The position numbers were made by a program, and so were the translations under genes. 64,000 bases of DNA, taken from assembly GCA_902729315.2 (NCBI GenBank), contig LR746277.1:2609001-2673000 (forward strand), read 5' to 3'. Below the pieces are notes generated by a model that ran no database searches, was not told the DNA's origin, and saw nothing but the letters and a program-made list of their open reading frames with translations. Below, piece after piece: positions 23,301 through 36,300 of this stretch. Origin of the DNA: Spirodela intermedia (taxonomy: Eukaryota; Streptophyta; Magnoliopsida; Alismatales; Araceae). The stretch's first letter is position 1, and every line of letters starts with the position of its first letter.

Positions 23301-25037
23301 ATGAAGGGGGTGCGCGGGAGCTTCGCTAGGTCGGGGAGCTTCAACGCCGATAGCCTGGGGCACGACACCATTCGCCTCATCGGTAACCTCTGCTTTGGTC
23401 TCTTCGTGGCCGGGGTGCTCGTCTTTACCATCATCGCTGCCACTTACCAGCCCGATGATCCGCTCCTCCATCCCTCGGACAAGATCGCTACATTTCTGAC
23501 CTCTACTTCTAACGCCACGTTCCGCTCCGATGAGAGCGCCATCTGGACAGGGGAGGATTTCATCTCCCCAGTCAACGAGACTGTCGCCACCGATTCTTTC
23601 ATCAAAATCAGTGACATCGCCCCCAGTGCAGCCGCAGATGACAGCATGACTGCTGTGGCGATCGAGCAGCCTAAGGAATGCGACGCAACCGCGCCAATCG
23701 ACTGCTCAGATCCAGAGATCTTTCACATGATGATGCGGGCGGCGATAGAGCAATTCAAGGACGTCCACTTCTACCGGTTCGGGAAGTCTGTCCGAGGCGA
23801 CGGTGACAACTCCTGCGACATGGCGTGGCGGTTCCGCCCCAAGGATGCAAAGAGGGCCACCTTTTACAAAGACTACCGTAGGTTTGAGATCAACCGTGGG
23901 GATAATTGCGTCCTTAGTGTCTCGAATATTGGAGAATACCACTCTGGAGTCAATGCGAGGAAGAAGAAGAAGGGAAAGGGACCGAAGGAGGGGGACGTTG
24001 GTTTTGAACCAAAGCACGATGAGAACAGCAAACCAGAAACGGTGGTGCCTCTGGTGGGTGAAGCAGTGAATGATTCACTCCCCGTGGTGGAGTCCGAGGG
24101 TTCGTTCAGCAGCGGCAAGTACTTGATCTACTCGAACGGGGGCGATCGGTGCAAGAGCATGGATCACTATCTGTGGAGCCTCTTATGTGCCCTTGGCGAG
24201 GCTCAGTACCTGAACCGGACACTGGTCATGGACCTGAGCATCTGCTTGTCATCTATGTACAGCTCAACCAGTCAGGATGAGGAAGGGAAAGACTTCAGGT
24301 TCTACTTCGATTTCGAGCACTTGAAGGAGTCGGCATCCGTGCTAGACCAGAGGGAGTTCTGGACAGATTGGGGAAAGTGGCAGAAAAAAGATAAGTTGGG
24401 TCTCTACCTGGTGGAAGATTTCAGGGTTACCCCAATGAAGCTGGCCAGTGTCAAGGACTCCCTGATCATGAGGAAGTTCGGGATGGTGGAGCCAGATAAC
24501 TACTGGTACAGGGTCTGTGAAGGGGAGACCGAGTCCATCGTCGGGAGGCCGTGGAACCTCATCTGGAAATCCCGCCGGCTGATGGAAATCGTATCAGCGA
24601 TTGCTACGGACATGAACTGGGATTTTGACTCCGTCCATATCGTCAGAGGTGACAAGGCCAAGAACACCAAACTCTGGCCCAATCTTGCTGCAGACACTTC
24701 CCCTGATGCACTCCTGACCACCCTCAGAGACAAGATCGACGACGGGAGGAACCTCTACATTGCAACCAACGAGCGCGACACCTCCCTGTTCGATCCCCTC
24801 AAGGACAGGTACACCACTCACTTCCTCGACGATTTCAAAAACCTGTGGGGAGAGGGCAGCGAATGGTATGCAGAGACCAAGGAGCTGAACAACGGCGTTC
24901 CTGTGGAGTTCGACGGGTACATGAGGGTGGAGGTCGACACAGAGGTCTTCCTGAGAGGCAAGAAGCAGATCGAGACCTTCAACGACCTCACCAGCGACTG
25001 CAAGGATGGAGTCAACACCTGCAAAACGGTCTCCTAG
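23301..25037 (+). CDS. Single-exon Golgi-type O-fucosyltransferase-like protein (At2g04280/At4g12700 type)
   Basis: One 578-codon exon with a clear ATG (MKGVRGSFARSG). Residues about 26-48 form a single hydrophobic segment (LIGNLCFGLFVAGVLVFTII) after a short basic tail, as in type II Golgi glycosyltransferases. A variable stem with several N-glycosylation sequons follows. The conserved lumenal part holds GGDRCKSMDHYLWSLLCALG, and the motif HIVRGDK (His446, Arg449, Asp451) resembles the GDP-fucose-binding HxRxGD motif of protein O-fucosyltransferases. In Arabidopsis the similar At2g04280 and At4g12700 proteins are annotated vaguely, one as calcium-binding. The substrate is unknown. The gene is GC-rich, intronless and co-oriented with its neighbours. 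Family membership is fairly sure; enzymatic activity is inferred. Confidence 0.75.
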   Translation: MKGVRGSFARSGSFNADSLGHDTIRLIGNLCFGLFVAGVLVFTIIAATYQPDDPLLHPSDKIATFLTSTSNATFRSDESAIWTGEDFISPVNETVATDSFIKISDIAPSAAADDSMTAVAIEQPKECDATAPIDCSDPEIFHMMMRAAIEQFKDVHFYRFGKSVRGDGDNSCDMAWRFRPKDAKRATFYKDYRRFEINRGDNCVLSVSNIGEYHSGVNARKKKKGKGPKEGDVGFEPKHDENSKPETVVPLVGEAVNDSLPVVESEGSFSSGKYLIYSNGGDRCKSMDHYLWSLLCALGEAQYLNRTLVMDLSICLSSMYSSTSQDEEGKDFRFYFDFEHLKESASVLDQREFWTDWGKWQKKDKLGLYLVEDFRVTPMKLASVKDSLIMRKFGMVEPDNYWYRVCEGETESIVGRPWNLIWKSRRLMEIVSAIATDMNWDFDSVHIVRGDKAKNTKLWPNLAADTSPDALLTTLRDKIDDGRNLYIATNERDTSLFDPLKDRYTTHFLDDFKNLWGEGSEWYAETKELNNGVPVEFDGYMRVEVDTEVFLRGKKQIETFNDLTSDCKDGVNTCKTVS

Positions 25038-26042
25038 CCCGACAGTGGACGGTACGCCCTCAACTCCCTCATTCTATTAGCCTACATTACGTCCAAGGTC
25101 AACGGCTCACCACACTGCAATAACCTCCGCATAATTCCTCCCCCCCTCCCACTCTTTGAGATTTTGATCCACTTTGGGTAATCTGTTGAATGCTAGTGTC
25201 TCCTGTTTGGAGATGTTTTAATCTCTGCTTCCGCCTACCTGGATTTCCCTGGGCTTGGACCCAATGATTTCTCTAGAATAATAGATCCAAACCCTGAATA
25301 TGAATAGATTTAGTACTACCCAGATATGTTTCTCGGCTTCAAGGGAAGGACCGTCTTGAATAAATCATGGCTTTTTCTTGATCACAATTCGATATTTTGG
25401 TAGTCTGAAAATCCGATGAATTAATTCTCTAGAAGACCCTGGATTTTTTGTCTCGGATTTGAGATTATCTACCAACATAAACACGAGATTCATCGTCTGA
25501 GAGTATCACTCAAGAACACAGAATAATCCGATCTTGGTGATCTACCCTCCCTACCCTAGGAACTCCCGTGCACATCTCACTCGCACGAGGAATAGAATAA
25601 GTAACCCGGCGGCGTGCGGCGGCGGACCCCCTCGCCTCCAGAGACACCCCCCCACGCCCTCCGGGCGGCGGCGGCGCCCGATAAGAGCTAAAGAAGTTCA
25701 TCTACCGGGCCGCCGCTAGACCGTTGCGTTAGGCAGCCCACTGGACTGCACCACCGTATAAGCCGTTAACGCCCAACGGTCTCACCAACCCCGCGATGCC
25801 CAACGGCTACTACCCCACGTCGTCACGTCGTCGCCGTGGGCGGCGGCGACGGCGACCGAGCCCGGTGGAGCGACCTCCTCTTCCGGGTTTGCTTGCTTCT
25901 TCCCCAATAAACAAACTGCCGGTAGGCGGCCGGCTTAACCCTCCTCCCCCTGAAACTCCCCTTCCCGCTAAAGCAAAAGGACAGTGGCCTTTTTAGCTCC
26001 GCCACCGCCGGCAAAAGGCTTGCTTGTTTCAGGCAGAGAACC
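25038..26042. other. Intergenic, 1 kb
   Basis: The first half is the likely 3' UTR and terminator region of the fucosyltransferase-like gene. The second half becomes strongly GC-rich (many GGCGGC and CGCCG runs from about 25605) and is the promoter and leader of the RING gene. No further gene or known element was recognised. Confidence 0.5.
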
Positions 26043-27037
26043 ATGCAACCGGCGGAGCACGGCGGCGGGCCGGCGGCGCCGCCGCAACGCCGCCCCCCGG
26101 TGTTGGTGAGGGCGGCGATGAGGGTCTCCAGGGCGAGATGGTACGCCTTCCTGAGGAGAGTCTTCCGCCACCAGAACGGCCCCGTTGGGGGAGACTCATC
26201 GGCCAACCCGTTCGGTTCTTCGCTGTGGGCGGCGCTGGAGTTCGCCTCCGTCCTGGTCCAGCTCGCCGTCGCCGCCATAACGGTCGCCGTAGCCGCCGCC
26301 CGCGGCGAGCGCCCCGCCTGGCCCCTGAAAATCTGGCTCGCCGGGTACTCCCTCGGGAACCTCCTCAGCCTCGCCCTCCTCCTCCATCGCCTCCTCTCCC
26401 ACCGCCGCCGCCCCTCCGCCGGCAACGATGTCGAGCAGCCCGGCGGCGCCGCCGTGGAGGCGGCGGAGAAGGGGAGGACGGTGATGGAGCTGTTCCACGC
26501 GGTGTGGTTCGTGATGGGGAACATATGGCTGCTGGACTCCCGGTGGGTGTCGTCGGGGCAGGCGCCAGCGCTGTACGCGCTGGGGCTCGGCCTGTTGGCA
26601 TGGAACGCCGCCGCGTACGCCTTCCCGTTCCTCGTCTTCCTCCTCCTCTGCTGCTGCGTGCCGATCGCCAGCGCCGCGCTGGGCTATAACATAAACCTCG
26701 CCGCCGATCACCGCGGCGCCTCCGACGAGGACCTCGCCCGCCTCCCCCACTGGGCCTTCCAAGAAGCCCTCCCTCTCCTCCACTCGGTACCCGCACCCCC
26801 CCTCTCTCTCTCTCTATCTCTCTATCTATCTATCCATCTATATTATATATATATATTTATATCTTTCTCGGTCTGCGTGTGGATGGGCAGGAGTGCTGCA
26901 TCTGCCTGGCAAAGTATAGGGAGAAGGAGGAGGTGAGGGAGCTGCCCTGCGCCCACATGTTCCACCTGAGCTGCGTTGACCACTGGCTGAAGATCATCGC
27001 CTGCTGCCCGCTCTGCAAGCAGGAGCTGGAGAGGTGA
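26043..27037 (+). CDS. Membrane-anchored RING-H2 E3 ubiquitin ligase, 2 exons
   Basis: Exons 26043-26786 and 26891-27037 join in frame to 296 residues. The first exon encodes a hydrophobic N-terminal region with four or five likely membrane segments, including ASVLVQLAVAAITVAVAAA, WLAGYSLGNLLSLALLLHRL, FHAVWFVMGNIWLL and GLGLLAWNAAAYAFPFLVFL. The second exon encodes a C-terminal RING-H2 finger: CCICLAKYREKEE, then ELPCAHMFHLSCVDHWL with C-H-H-C spacing, then CCPLC. RING starts at the splice join. Family: plant multi-pass RING E3 ligases; At5g55970/At4g26580 are my best recalled relatives. It probably ubiquitinates membrane or secretory-pathway substrates, target unknown. The 104-bp intron contains CT, ATCT and TA microsatellites. 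Codons are very GC-rich. It converges on RNE, 360 bp away. Confidence 0.9.
26804..26866. repeat. Compound microsatellite (CT)n-(ATCT)n-(TA)n in RING gene intron
   Basis: Almost the whole 104-bp intron is simple sequence: CT pairs, then ATCT tetranucleotides, then TA pairs. The splice signals lie just outside it. Confidence 0.9.
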
Positions 27038-27397
27038 CGAGCCGGCGGGGGGGGGGGGCACTGGACACTGGGCAGAGAGCATTCTTTTTCATCTCGAAAA
27101 TGGGTTTCAATCCATGTACAGAAATCTCCACTGGGGTCCAAAAATCTCCAGAATTAGTAAATAAAGAAGGATCATCTCAGATTTCTTGGGGGATGGCGGT
27201 CAACGCAGAGCAGTAACCTGTGTAAAAATGAGCGAGAGCCCTTGGCAGGCCTAGATTGCAAAATTGCAGGAGAGTGAACAAAAACCAGTTCTTCCTCAGG
27301 GAGCAGGAGGAGGGGAGACCATAAAATGGCCGTGTGATGGAGACGACCTGTACAGGTTGGTGCGGAGATGGAAGAACCACGTTGGGTGGTGGGCTCC
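27038..27397. other. Short convergent gap between RING gene and RNE
   Basis: 360 bases lie between the stop codons of two converging genes. An AATAAA signal for the plus-strand RING transcript lies at about 27159-27164, so its 3' UTR probably reaches the middle of the gap or beyond. RNE's minus-strand 3' UTR must occupy the same interval, so the two messages may overlap. A G9-11 run lies near 27048-27058. Confidence 0.5.
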
Positions 27398-30300
27398 TCA
27401 TTTTCCGCGGGCCTTCCATTTCTTCACCGGAAAAAGCGTGAGCTTGGTGCTTGGAATGTACGATCTGCCTTCTGCGGCTCGCAGCCTCGAGATGTTGACT
27501 TGCTGCTCTTCGGCCGCCATGTCGTCTGTGAATGGCCTCACCTCGAATGTGCCCCTGGTGAAGCCTCTGGCGACCTGTTTGGCAACTCAACCAAATCATG
27601 GGGTGAGATCTTTGATTAATATATATATATATATCACTTTCCATTTCATGAAATATTATGCAAACCTTTCCTGCGTTCTTCGTCATATATATATATATAT
27701 ATACATATATCTCAATTGCTTTTCCTAAGTGACCCATAACACGATTCTCATGCTTTCTTCAAGCAAAGGAACTCCATTGACCAGTGGGTATTGGTTTTGA
27801 GACTAGCTCAGTGCTGTGCAGATGTTTACTTCAGACCCAGAGACTGAAAAATATTTAAATACTTCTCGCCATTGATGCTGACCTTGCAAGATTTTGTCCC
27901 AAAATGACCAAAATGGTTATATCAGCCAAAATGGCCGTGTTTCCTTTTTCTTCTCCTCTAATATCTGCCACTTATTTGCCATTTTTATACACCCTTGGAA
28001 CTACTTTAAATCCGAGACCATACATGAAAGCAGATAGAATCTTTTTGTGCTCCTTGTGGTTTTGGCTGGTCAACCATGCGTTCTGCAGCGAAGGGCCCAC
28101 CCCAAGTTGGGCCGTGTGTGGGCAGAAAATGCACAGCATGGACATAGAAAGATGTTTTTATGAATGCTGATTATATGTACCTTTAGGAGAATCCAAACTT
28201 TGAGAGAGCTGCTCAAGACTGCCAACTTTGTGCGCTTCCCTGATGTCAGGTAATTGAACATATATCGGTCAACCCTCAACACAAACCTTGGCCAAGATTT
28301 TGCATTCTCAGGGTCTGCCTTCTGGTTAGATAAAGCCTGGCGCATATTATATACCCAGATTAGATGGCTGAACTGTGCGATAATGTTAATCATTAATAAT
28401 GGTATTTTTCAAGCGAAGAACTTCAATGCCTAACATAAATCATGATGGAATTCCAGAAAAAGCAAGATGAATGATATTCGGACATATTACCTCAGTTATG
28501 ATGGGTAGTAGCATTTACAAACCTAAATATTAGGATTATCAGAAGGCACCGTAGGATGAATATCTTGGGATAAAACTTATCTAATTAACTTTATAACTCA
28601 ATCATATAATTAAAGTACTTCAAGATTCAAGCAATATCCCAGAACATGATCCCATGTCTTAGAATAACACGAACACAAAGCCATCCTTTAAACATAAAAC
28701 CTTGATTGGATCAGAAATTTTCTTTTTCAACAAAAGTTTCAAGTGGTTTTGAAGATTCCGTTGCCTCTGAAGTCTATGCAATCGAGATAACCAAAAATAC
28801 AGCCAGCCATTTTTATACTGAAATTTAATTCAGAACCAAAAGATAAAAGAAATTTCGAAAAAAAAATGTTACTCACAAGCCTGCGACAAATTTCATGTTC
28901 AATTTTTGAAAATGATGTCTCTAGAGCTTCCACTCGACCAGTAGCATGACAGCAAGGGCATGGCTCGCTTATCATAAATGCAACACTTGGGCGAACCTGT
29001 GTCATATGAGAGCATTCTTAGCTGGGGTTAATTGTTTACATGTATAAAAACTGCATTGACCCCACTCTTGATCAAGGCTATAAAAGACATTCAAAAGCCC
29101 CTTCAAATAAATCATGTAATTTAAATGCACAAAGTGAGAATCTCCGGTGCTTCAACTTCGCCGGATAGAATACAGCTCAGAGAGGTTTAAAATATTTCAA
29201 GTTTATTTTTGACATGGATTTGAATGATAATTGTCATTATCCAGACTATTATTAAGATATTCATCATAAAACATATCATATTCATTAATTTTCATGCCTA
29301 TCATATCAATCCAAGTACCACATGAAATTTCAGAATTATTAACTAAATCTTGACAAAGAGATCGATGCTACATTCACTTAAAAGAATATATCTAAATTGC
29401 CCACGTATAGGACTCTTCCATGAGTGTTAGGCCTGGCTATATTGAGCGGCAAAGATCCTCTCACAAGTCTCAGGCAGCTCATATGAAAAAATTAAAGACT
29501 GATGTATCCTCAGCCAAAAAAAATAACGTGTAAGTCTCAGTAAGTTATATGGCATTTATATCCCAGTGCTTTACCCTCTTTCTGGTTATCTCCATCAACC
29601 CATGTCTTGATAACTCAGACACTTTGACTATTGATCGATCTCTCTCCACAGCCTTCTTCATTTCTTCGTAAACTAGCCTTTTATTTGCTGTACAAGAAAA
29701 TTATTTGCAGTTAAAAAGGAGTCAATATTTAGTTATTATAAAGCTACAAATAACATGATATATTTTATGCTAGATCTGTCATCAAAAATTGTTTTAAAAA
29801 AATGGAACTAGAAGCATAGAAGAGAGAAGAAGGGGTGAAAAGATATCTTAGAAAGCTTGGATGGAACACGGCATCACAAAGTTGGAAATTCTCTTAAAAT
29901 CAAGAAAAATAGGCGGTTGAATTCAACTAAAGTGGGCGAATGATGTTTGAGGAGCAGTGACTAACAATGGCTTTAAAAGCATTAGAAGAAGGGCAACTAG
30001 TTTATCCCATAGCAATATAACTGTTTTAAGAGGATCAGATCAACGACAATAATCAAACCAATGTGAAATAGTGATTCACGAAATATTTACTCATTATGAT
30101 GACGCCAAATTGACCCGACGTTTTAAGAAAAAAGATTGCTTGAGAAAACATCCGTGGCACAATATCCAGTGTAGTAGGGCATAACATGAAATGTGATAGT
30201 GACCAAAAAAATGCCGTGCCTGAGGAACTAATCATCATAGTAGATCAGTTCTAGTACAAGTGAGAGCTGAAACCTCTATCAGTCGAATGCAAATGAAGAA

Positions 30301-33300
30301 ATATAGAAACTCAAGGTAGATAATCATCCGATTAGGTCTCCTTGAACGTGTACAATGTAAGATTGATAGACACAAGTAAAGATACTTTGGAGCAGCCACT
30401 AGGCTTTTTTAATGGAAAGTAAATAGAAATAAAGGCCATTTATCGTTCATATTTGATGAGGATAAAGTGAATGATGTTCCAATTAAAGAAAGCATGGAAG
30501 CTCAGTCATACTCAATGATAAAATTAAAAAGCTCACCCACCAACCCATTATGATTCGCATGATTTTGACCAAAATTCCAACTTTATATTACTTCATACGT
30601 GTCAAGGTCGTCCCATATGGTGGCTGGGACAGACGAGCCTAGTATGTATTTATTCCGACTATACAATACTTGGATTCCACTTCACTGAGATCAGTACAAA
30701 CTAAGATCTAAGCCATACCTAACAGACTTCAAGAACTTTATGAGTATTTTTAATAAGAAAATCTGATCTAGTTGGGATGTCTTGCAGGATGTCCTTATAA
30801 ATTATTGTAGAGAAAAATCTAATTTTCACCTCATGGCAGTTCTGAGTTTATCACAGGTGCTTGTGGTTGGTGCGTTGTACAACAGATATTGCTAGGAAAC
30901 ATGCCAGAAAATGTTAGATTAAACACCATCATACAGTGTTCACTTAGGACAATAGAATGGTGACAACTGCATAATGGAAACTAATCACACATCCATGCAC
31001 TTATTGATAATCCATGTATGGTCCTAAGGAATGCACAATATGAGACATGAGAGAAAGCATGCGGAGTTTGTCATAATCCTTATGCTCTTTCTTTTTCTAG
31101 AGTGAACGGTCTCTATGATACAAAAATCCAACTGAAAATCTGAGATTCAGAATTTCAGGAAAACAAAGAAACGCATTTATAAGAGATTAAAATGACACTC
31201 CATCACTATGGATATTTAAATGGGTCAATTACTTACACTCATCAATCATATCAATGAAATCGACCACAATAATGCCGCCAATATCCCTCAGTCGTAGCTC
31301 CCGTGCAATCTGAAAGTAGAAATATTAATATCGTTTTTTAACTATTTTATGTGAGCTGCCAATCATACTTGATAAATAATAGTACTGAAGAAAAGTATTT
31401 TCAAAGTGAATCATCTTGAAAGAACAGAACTGAAGACCCATATAGCCACAACAAGGCAGGCGATACCTACTTAATACTTTGGTAAGGAAAATAACATATT
31501 AGAAATCAGAAGCTAAGCAGTAACAACTCCTCTCTCTTCCTCGATAACAGAGCTTCAGAAATAGAAATCTCATGGTTGAGTTATGGGAACTGAGTTCCCA
31601 GCCCACAACTAAATAAAATACATAAGGGTAATGACCTGGAAAAGATTTGATAAGCAACACTCAACTCTGGATAAGATACCGGCTACAGTAAACCAGTTCA
31701 GCAGATGACAGAGTCAAAAGCCAGACATTTACAGACAAGTTTGGTAAGAGAAAATATGTAGGCTCATTAAAGAGATCTGTTAAAAAAATTGAACTGATGC
31801 ATTAGTATCTATGTACTCTAAGGTATGCAATAGTGATGCGAACCAAACAAGAATAAACAGTGGGGAAAACTTTCTGTCATATTGACTCATGGAACGATTT
31901 CTGGTCATACTAATTACCCTGGGCTCAAAAAAGGAAAACTATCTGGGTTGAATTCCACGATTTATAGGATACTCAACCAAATTACGAAACTGACCGACAA
32001 CCTAACCCGTAATTATATATTTTTTCCACACATGGAAAAAATACCATGAAAGGATGATAAATTTCATATAGATGGTTCTAACTTAGTTTCTTCTCTATCA
32101 TATGGTTGCAGAGCACAACATGATGTGACTAAGCGGTCCTAAGAGAACGTTAATTCCCCTTCAATCTCAAGAGAGCTAACTGAGTTTGGCATTGCACTAC
32201 GTCCATCCATCGGATTAGACATGGTCACTTCTAGTTGTCCAATGCTCAGGTATCCGTACTTCGCCAGATTCTAGACTTTTATTCTCATCAAGTCATTTAC
32301 ATCTCCCTGGCACTGTCTCACAGCACTTCCCTCATTTTTCCTTGCAGAAATGGAAAGCGTTTAGTATGATAACATAAAAACTTCCGAGTATAAAAATAGT
32401 ATCACTGGATTCTATGCATCTCTTGGTGATATATTTATTCGTTAAACTGAAAGCAGTGACCCTTCTGTGACAGGGTCTGGTTATCAAATAATGGAAGCCA
32501 CATTCGCCAGAACCGTCTAAACGCTCTAATCTCTATCTCTCTCTCTCCCCTCCCTCCCCATCTCAAGTCATCCTTCTGCAATTAATATATCATGCACATA
32601 GATTAAAAGAAATCATGCAAAGGCAAGTTTTCCGAACTGATTCAAAGTTTAATTTTTTCACTTCAGGCAGAAACTCAACACAAGTTCATTGTATCATCAT
32701 CTCAGATGCATGTTTGTAATTAGGAGCAAAGTGTGCGTAACTCAAAACATACTTGTTTTGCAGCTGCAAGATTGACATCAAGGACAGCTTTCTCCTGCGA
32801 AGTTCCTTGGCCAAGCATGCTATGGCCCCCATTGACATCAATAGAAACAAGAGCTTCAGTTTGCTCAATCACGAGTGAGCCTCCATTAACAAGTGGAACT
32901 CTGGAATGAAAAATGAAAGAGTGAGAATAACAGTATGAGGACCACTGAGAAGGAATCCATTATAAGCTTAAAAAGAGCGAAAATTGTCTAACATAGTCAG
33001 CTATATCATAAATAAATATAATTGACGATAGGAGATTTTCTATTCACATAATTTCCTGTTTCTAACATTGTCTTGGAAAAAAATAAATCTGACTTGAACT
33101 TGGGTTTAATACGGCAACAAATATAATGATCATCCCAACCAGACTTCAGGACGCACATGCTAATTCGAGCATGCATTAGTTTGCTTTAATTGGAAACAGT
33201 TGGGACGCCGAATCCTATTCTATGACACTATAGGAAAACAGCTTTGATCTGTTGAAATATGTTCCCGGCAACTTCGAAACTTGTTTCATTCATGAAGCCC

Positions 33301-36300
33301 GCACTTTTACCCCAAAGCCTGACCGCTCTGATTCAATTTAACCAGAGGAACATGCTCCCCACCATCAAGAACGCAGATTGATGGCCTAAGGTAACTGAGA
33401 GATTTCTTTTTCGAAATTTATTGTGATGGAGTAGGATTTGATTGCGAACTTGAAATTTGAGAACACAACATAACAGCAGGATATTGAAAAAAAATTTGAT
33501 GGCGCACAAACCTCAAGATGGAGTTTTCTTTTATATATCATAGCGTAAAAGGGGATGTCGAAGATCAAAATCAATTTATTTCACATGACTAATGCCAATA
33601 AATTGCGTCTGCATATGCAAGCCATGAACTTTTTCTGAAATGGGAGTGATGAAGTATTGATAATTGGTAAAAAAAGGCATGAGTGGAATTGAAAACAAAA
33701 CATATTTAGTAAAAAAACAGTGAATAGGTAGCGCCAGATCCTGATGAGACACCAATCACGAAAGTGCATGGGGAGAAAAGTTGGGGAAGCCCAATGCGGC
33801 ATCAAGTGGAGATACTGAGAAGAGACTTGAAAGAGAAATCACACAGTATCACATGGTGATAATATTTAAAATCAATGCACAAATCAAGTCATACATTGAC
33901 AGCTAGCAACAATAGAGAATATCAAATCTGTGAAAGATTCAAGAAGAGAAGAAATATATTATATTTTCTCTCATTTCATTCTTTAAAAGACAAATGAAGT
34001 TAATTTTTACCAAGTAAATAATGACATTGCCGAACTACTTTTATTAATTAAACCAACATCATAACATAGGACAATAATATGCCACATGTTAGGTCACAGC
34101 CTTTAGGTTTTTTGATAAATACTTTAGGCTAAAACAAGTCCTAGGGAGATCTTTTATTTAAAGTGCCAGGTCCTTGCACTAGATTGATGACATAACACTG
34201 GGTGATAATGACATTTTATCTGAACATTCTGGTTATGCTCACTATGAATGATAATAGACTTCGCATTTTAGAACAGCAGGTAGACCTAGGGTGGCTTCTC
34301 TATTTCTAACAGCGTTATAACTAAGAAAGAAAACTTTGGGAAGTATACATCTGCATGATGAAAAATATAAAAAGTGACCAAGACTATTTTTTTTTTCCTA
34401 ATTAGAGATGACCAACCCCAACCCATCCTGGTGCAGAGTCGCAACTCTTCCTGTAGAAACCTCCAGCTGACATTCTTTCCTTCTTTGAAACATCATCAGT
34501 AAGTGATAATTGTGAGCTTGGATCAAAGATAAATAAAAGCACATATGCAAGATTAATAATGCAACAATTATGGAAGTTCGTGCCATAAATTCAGATACTA
34601 TAAATTTGAATAGTAACTTAAGTTCCAGAGAGAAATGAAAAATAAAATTTGATGATAAATCAAGATGACCCCCTTGTCCTGGGAACCAGAAAAGGGAACA
34701 GTATGCTATCTTGTAGGGTAATAGAGTCCTCACTTTTTACTAAGAATGCTATTGATCTCTTCTTCAACACCATATTCATCAAAAATGGGAGTTCTTTTAT
34801 TGTATAACTCAACCCTGTCAGACAGGTTGGGAGCAATTTCTTGAAGATAGCTTGTAACCTGAGGAAGGAGGATCCAAACAATTATGTGCAAAATCAAAAC
34901 AATGTAGAAACTAAGTCAATAAATTAAATCTCAAACTATCCACTAGTAAGACAATAATAGAGATTCTAGAAGTTTCGCTAATAGTGTAAGAAACAACACA
35001 TAATAATGACATTAGGTACCATAGCATAGGGCCACCTGTGCCTTATATGAATTTGAGAATGTAGTATAAAGTTATTCTCTTCCGATCGTCAAGGATTGTG
35101 TTTTTATCACAGGACAGAGATTAAAAATGATATAAGTTCATTATTCTCGAGGATTCTGCAAGGGTATATATGAGGATTCCTTACAACATAAGTCCTGATG
35201 AAGGGAGAAATACACAACACAATAATACATATGGATAACTCCTTCTAGGACAAAAGTCTTACACCATCATCCTTTATATATAAAAATATCTCAATTGATT
35301 TCGAATAATACCTCATGGTAAGTCCGAGGAGAGTCGACTACCATGCTATTGACCTGAATGAGGTATTTGCAACTCTTGAGCCCAGGATATTAGAAAACAG
35401 GTGAAAACATAATAAATCCAGTCGAGTTACGGTGCTATGAATCAAACCTTCTCATTAAAATAATCTTGCACTACAGAGAGAGTCTGGCCCATTGCTCTAT
35501 GCAATAAAACTGGAACAGCACCCTCTACACCCTCATCAGCAGCAAGAGCTGCAGATTTTGCATGTTCAGCTATTCCTCTCCAGGTGGACAACAGCCCCTC
35601 CAGATCCTTCTGCAATTCCTCCAGAGAATGACTGGAAGCGACAGTTCTGACAGTCAAACCAAAACCAGGTGGTTGCAACGTTTTTGCAATGACTCTCAAA
35701 CGTGTACGTTCAACTCCAGTAATCTTCTTTGAGACACCGATTCTGTTACAACGAGCACTCAATATCTGCAAGCCAAAAACAATAAATATCCTATATGCAA
35801 TCATGATTCATTTTTTAGGTCACTTATTATAATACAGTAGATCAAAGAGCATAATGAAGAAAACTATAAGATATGGCATAGTTTTCCTAGATCTGGGATT
35901 TGGAATGCTCATGACAGAAGTACAGTGTATCCGAAATATTTATACACAGATAACTGACCTTTCGTGGAAACTTTTAGAATATAATCATATAGACATGAGA
36001 AAGAATCTACAGTGATGAAAAAACCTGATCTCATAAGACAAATATAGTCCCATTACAATCTGATGAAATTTCGGAATTTTGTCTGCATGCCACTCGTAAT
36101 ACTTTTATCCGATGTTTTTTGCACAAAGTTCATTATCCAAAACAAAAACGAAAAATAGATAACCATGAAAAGATTAAAAAGGTGTGTCATTAGATCTTTC
36201 AAACTGTACGATTAGCCAGAAAACATATCTAAGAAAAAATGTTCTACATTTTCCTGTATGCATCTCTAACACAGATGTCAGTATTTCCCGTTTATGCACA

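Noticed and set aside
27264-27728. Plus-strand frame of 154 codons opposite the RNE 3' end
   Set aside because: It is antisense to a well-supported exon and ends in low-complexity Ile/Tyr codons from AT repeats.
27177-27737. Long minus-strand frame (186 codons) across the last RNE exon
   Set aside because: It is in a different frame from the RNE end ([15 protein letters not shown]) and crosses AT microsatellites and the intron border.
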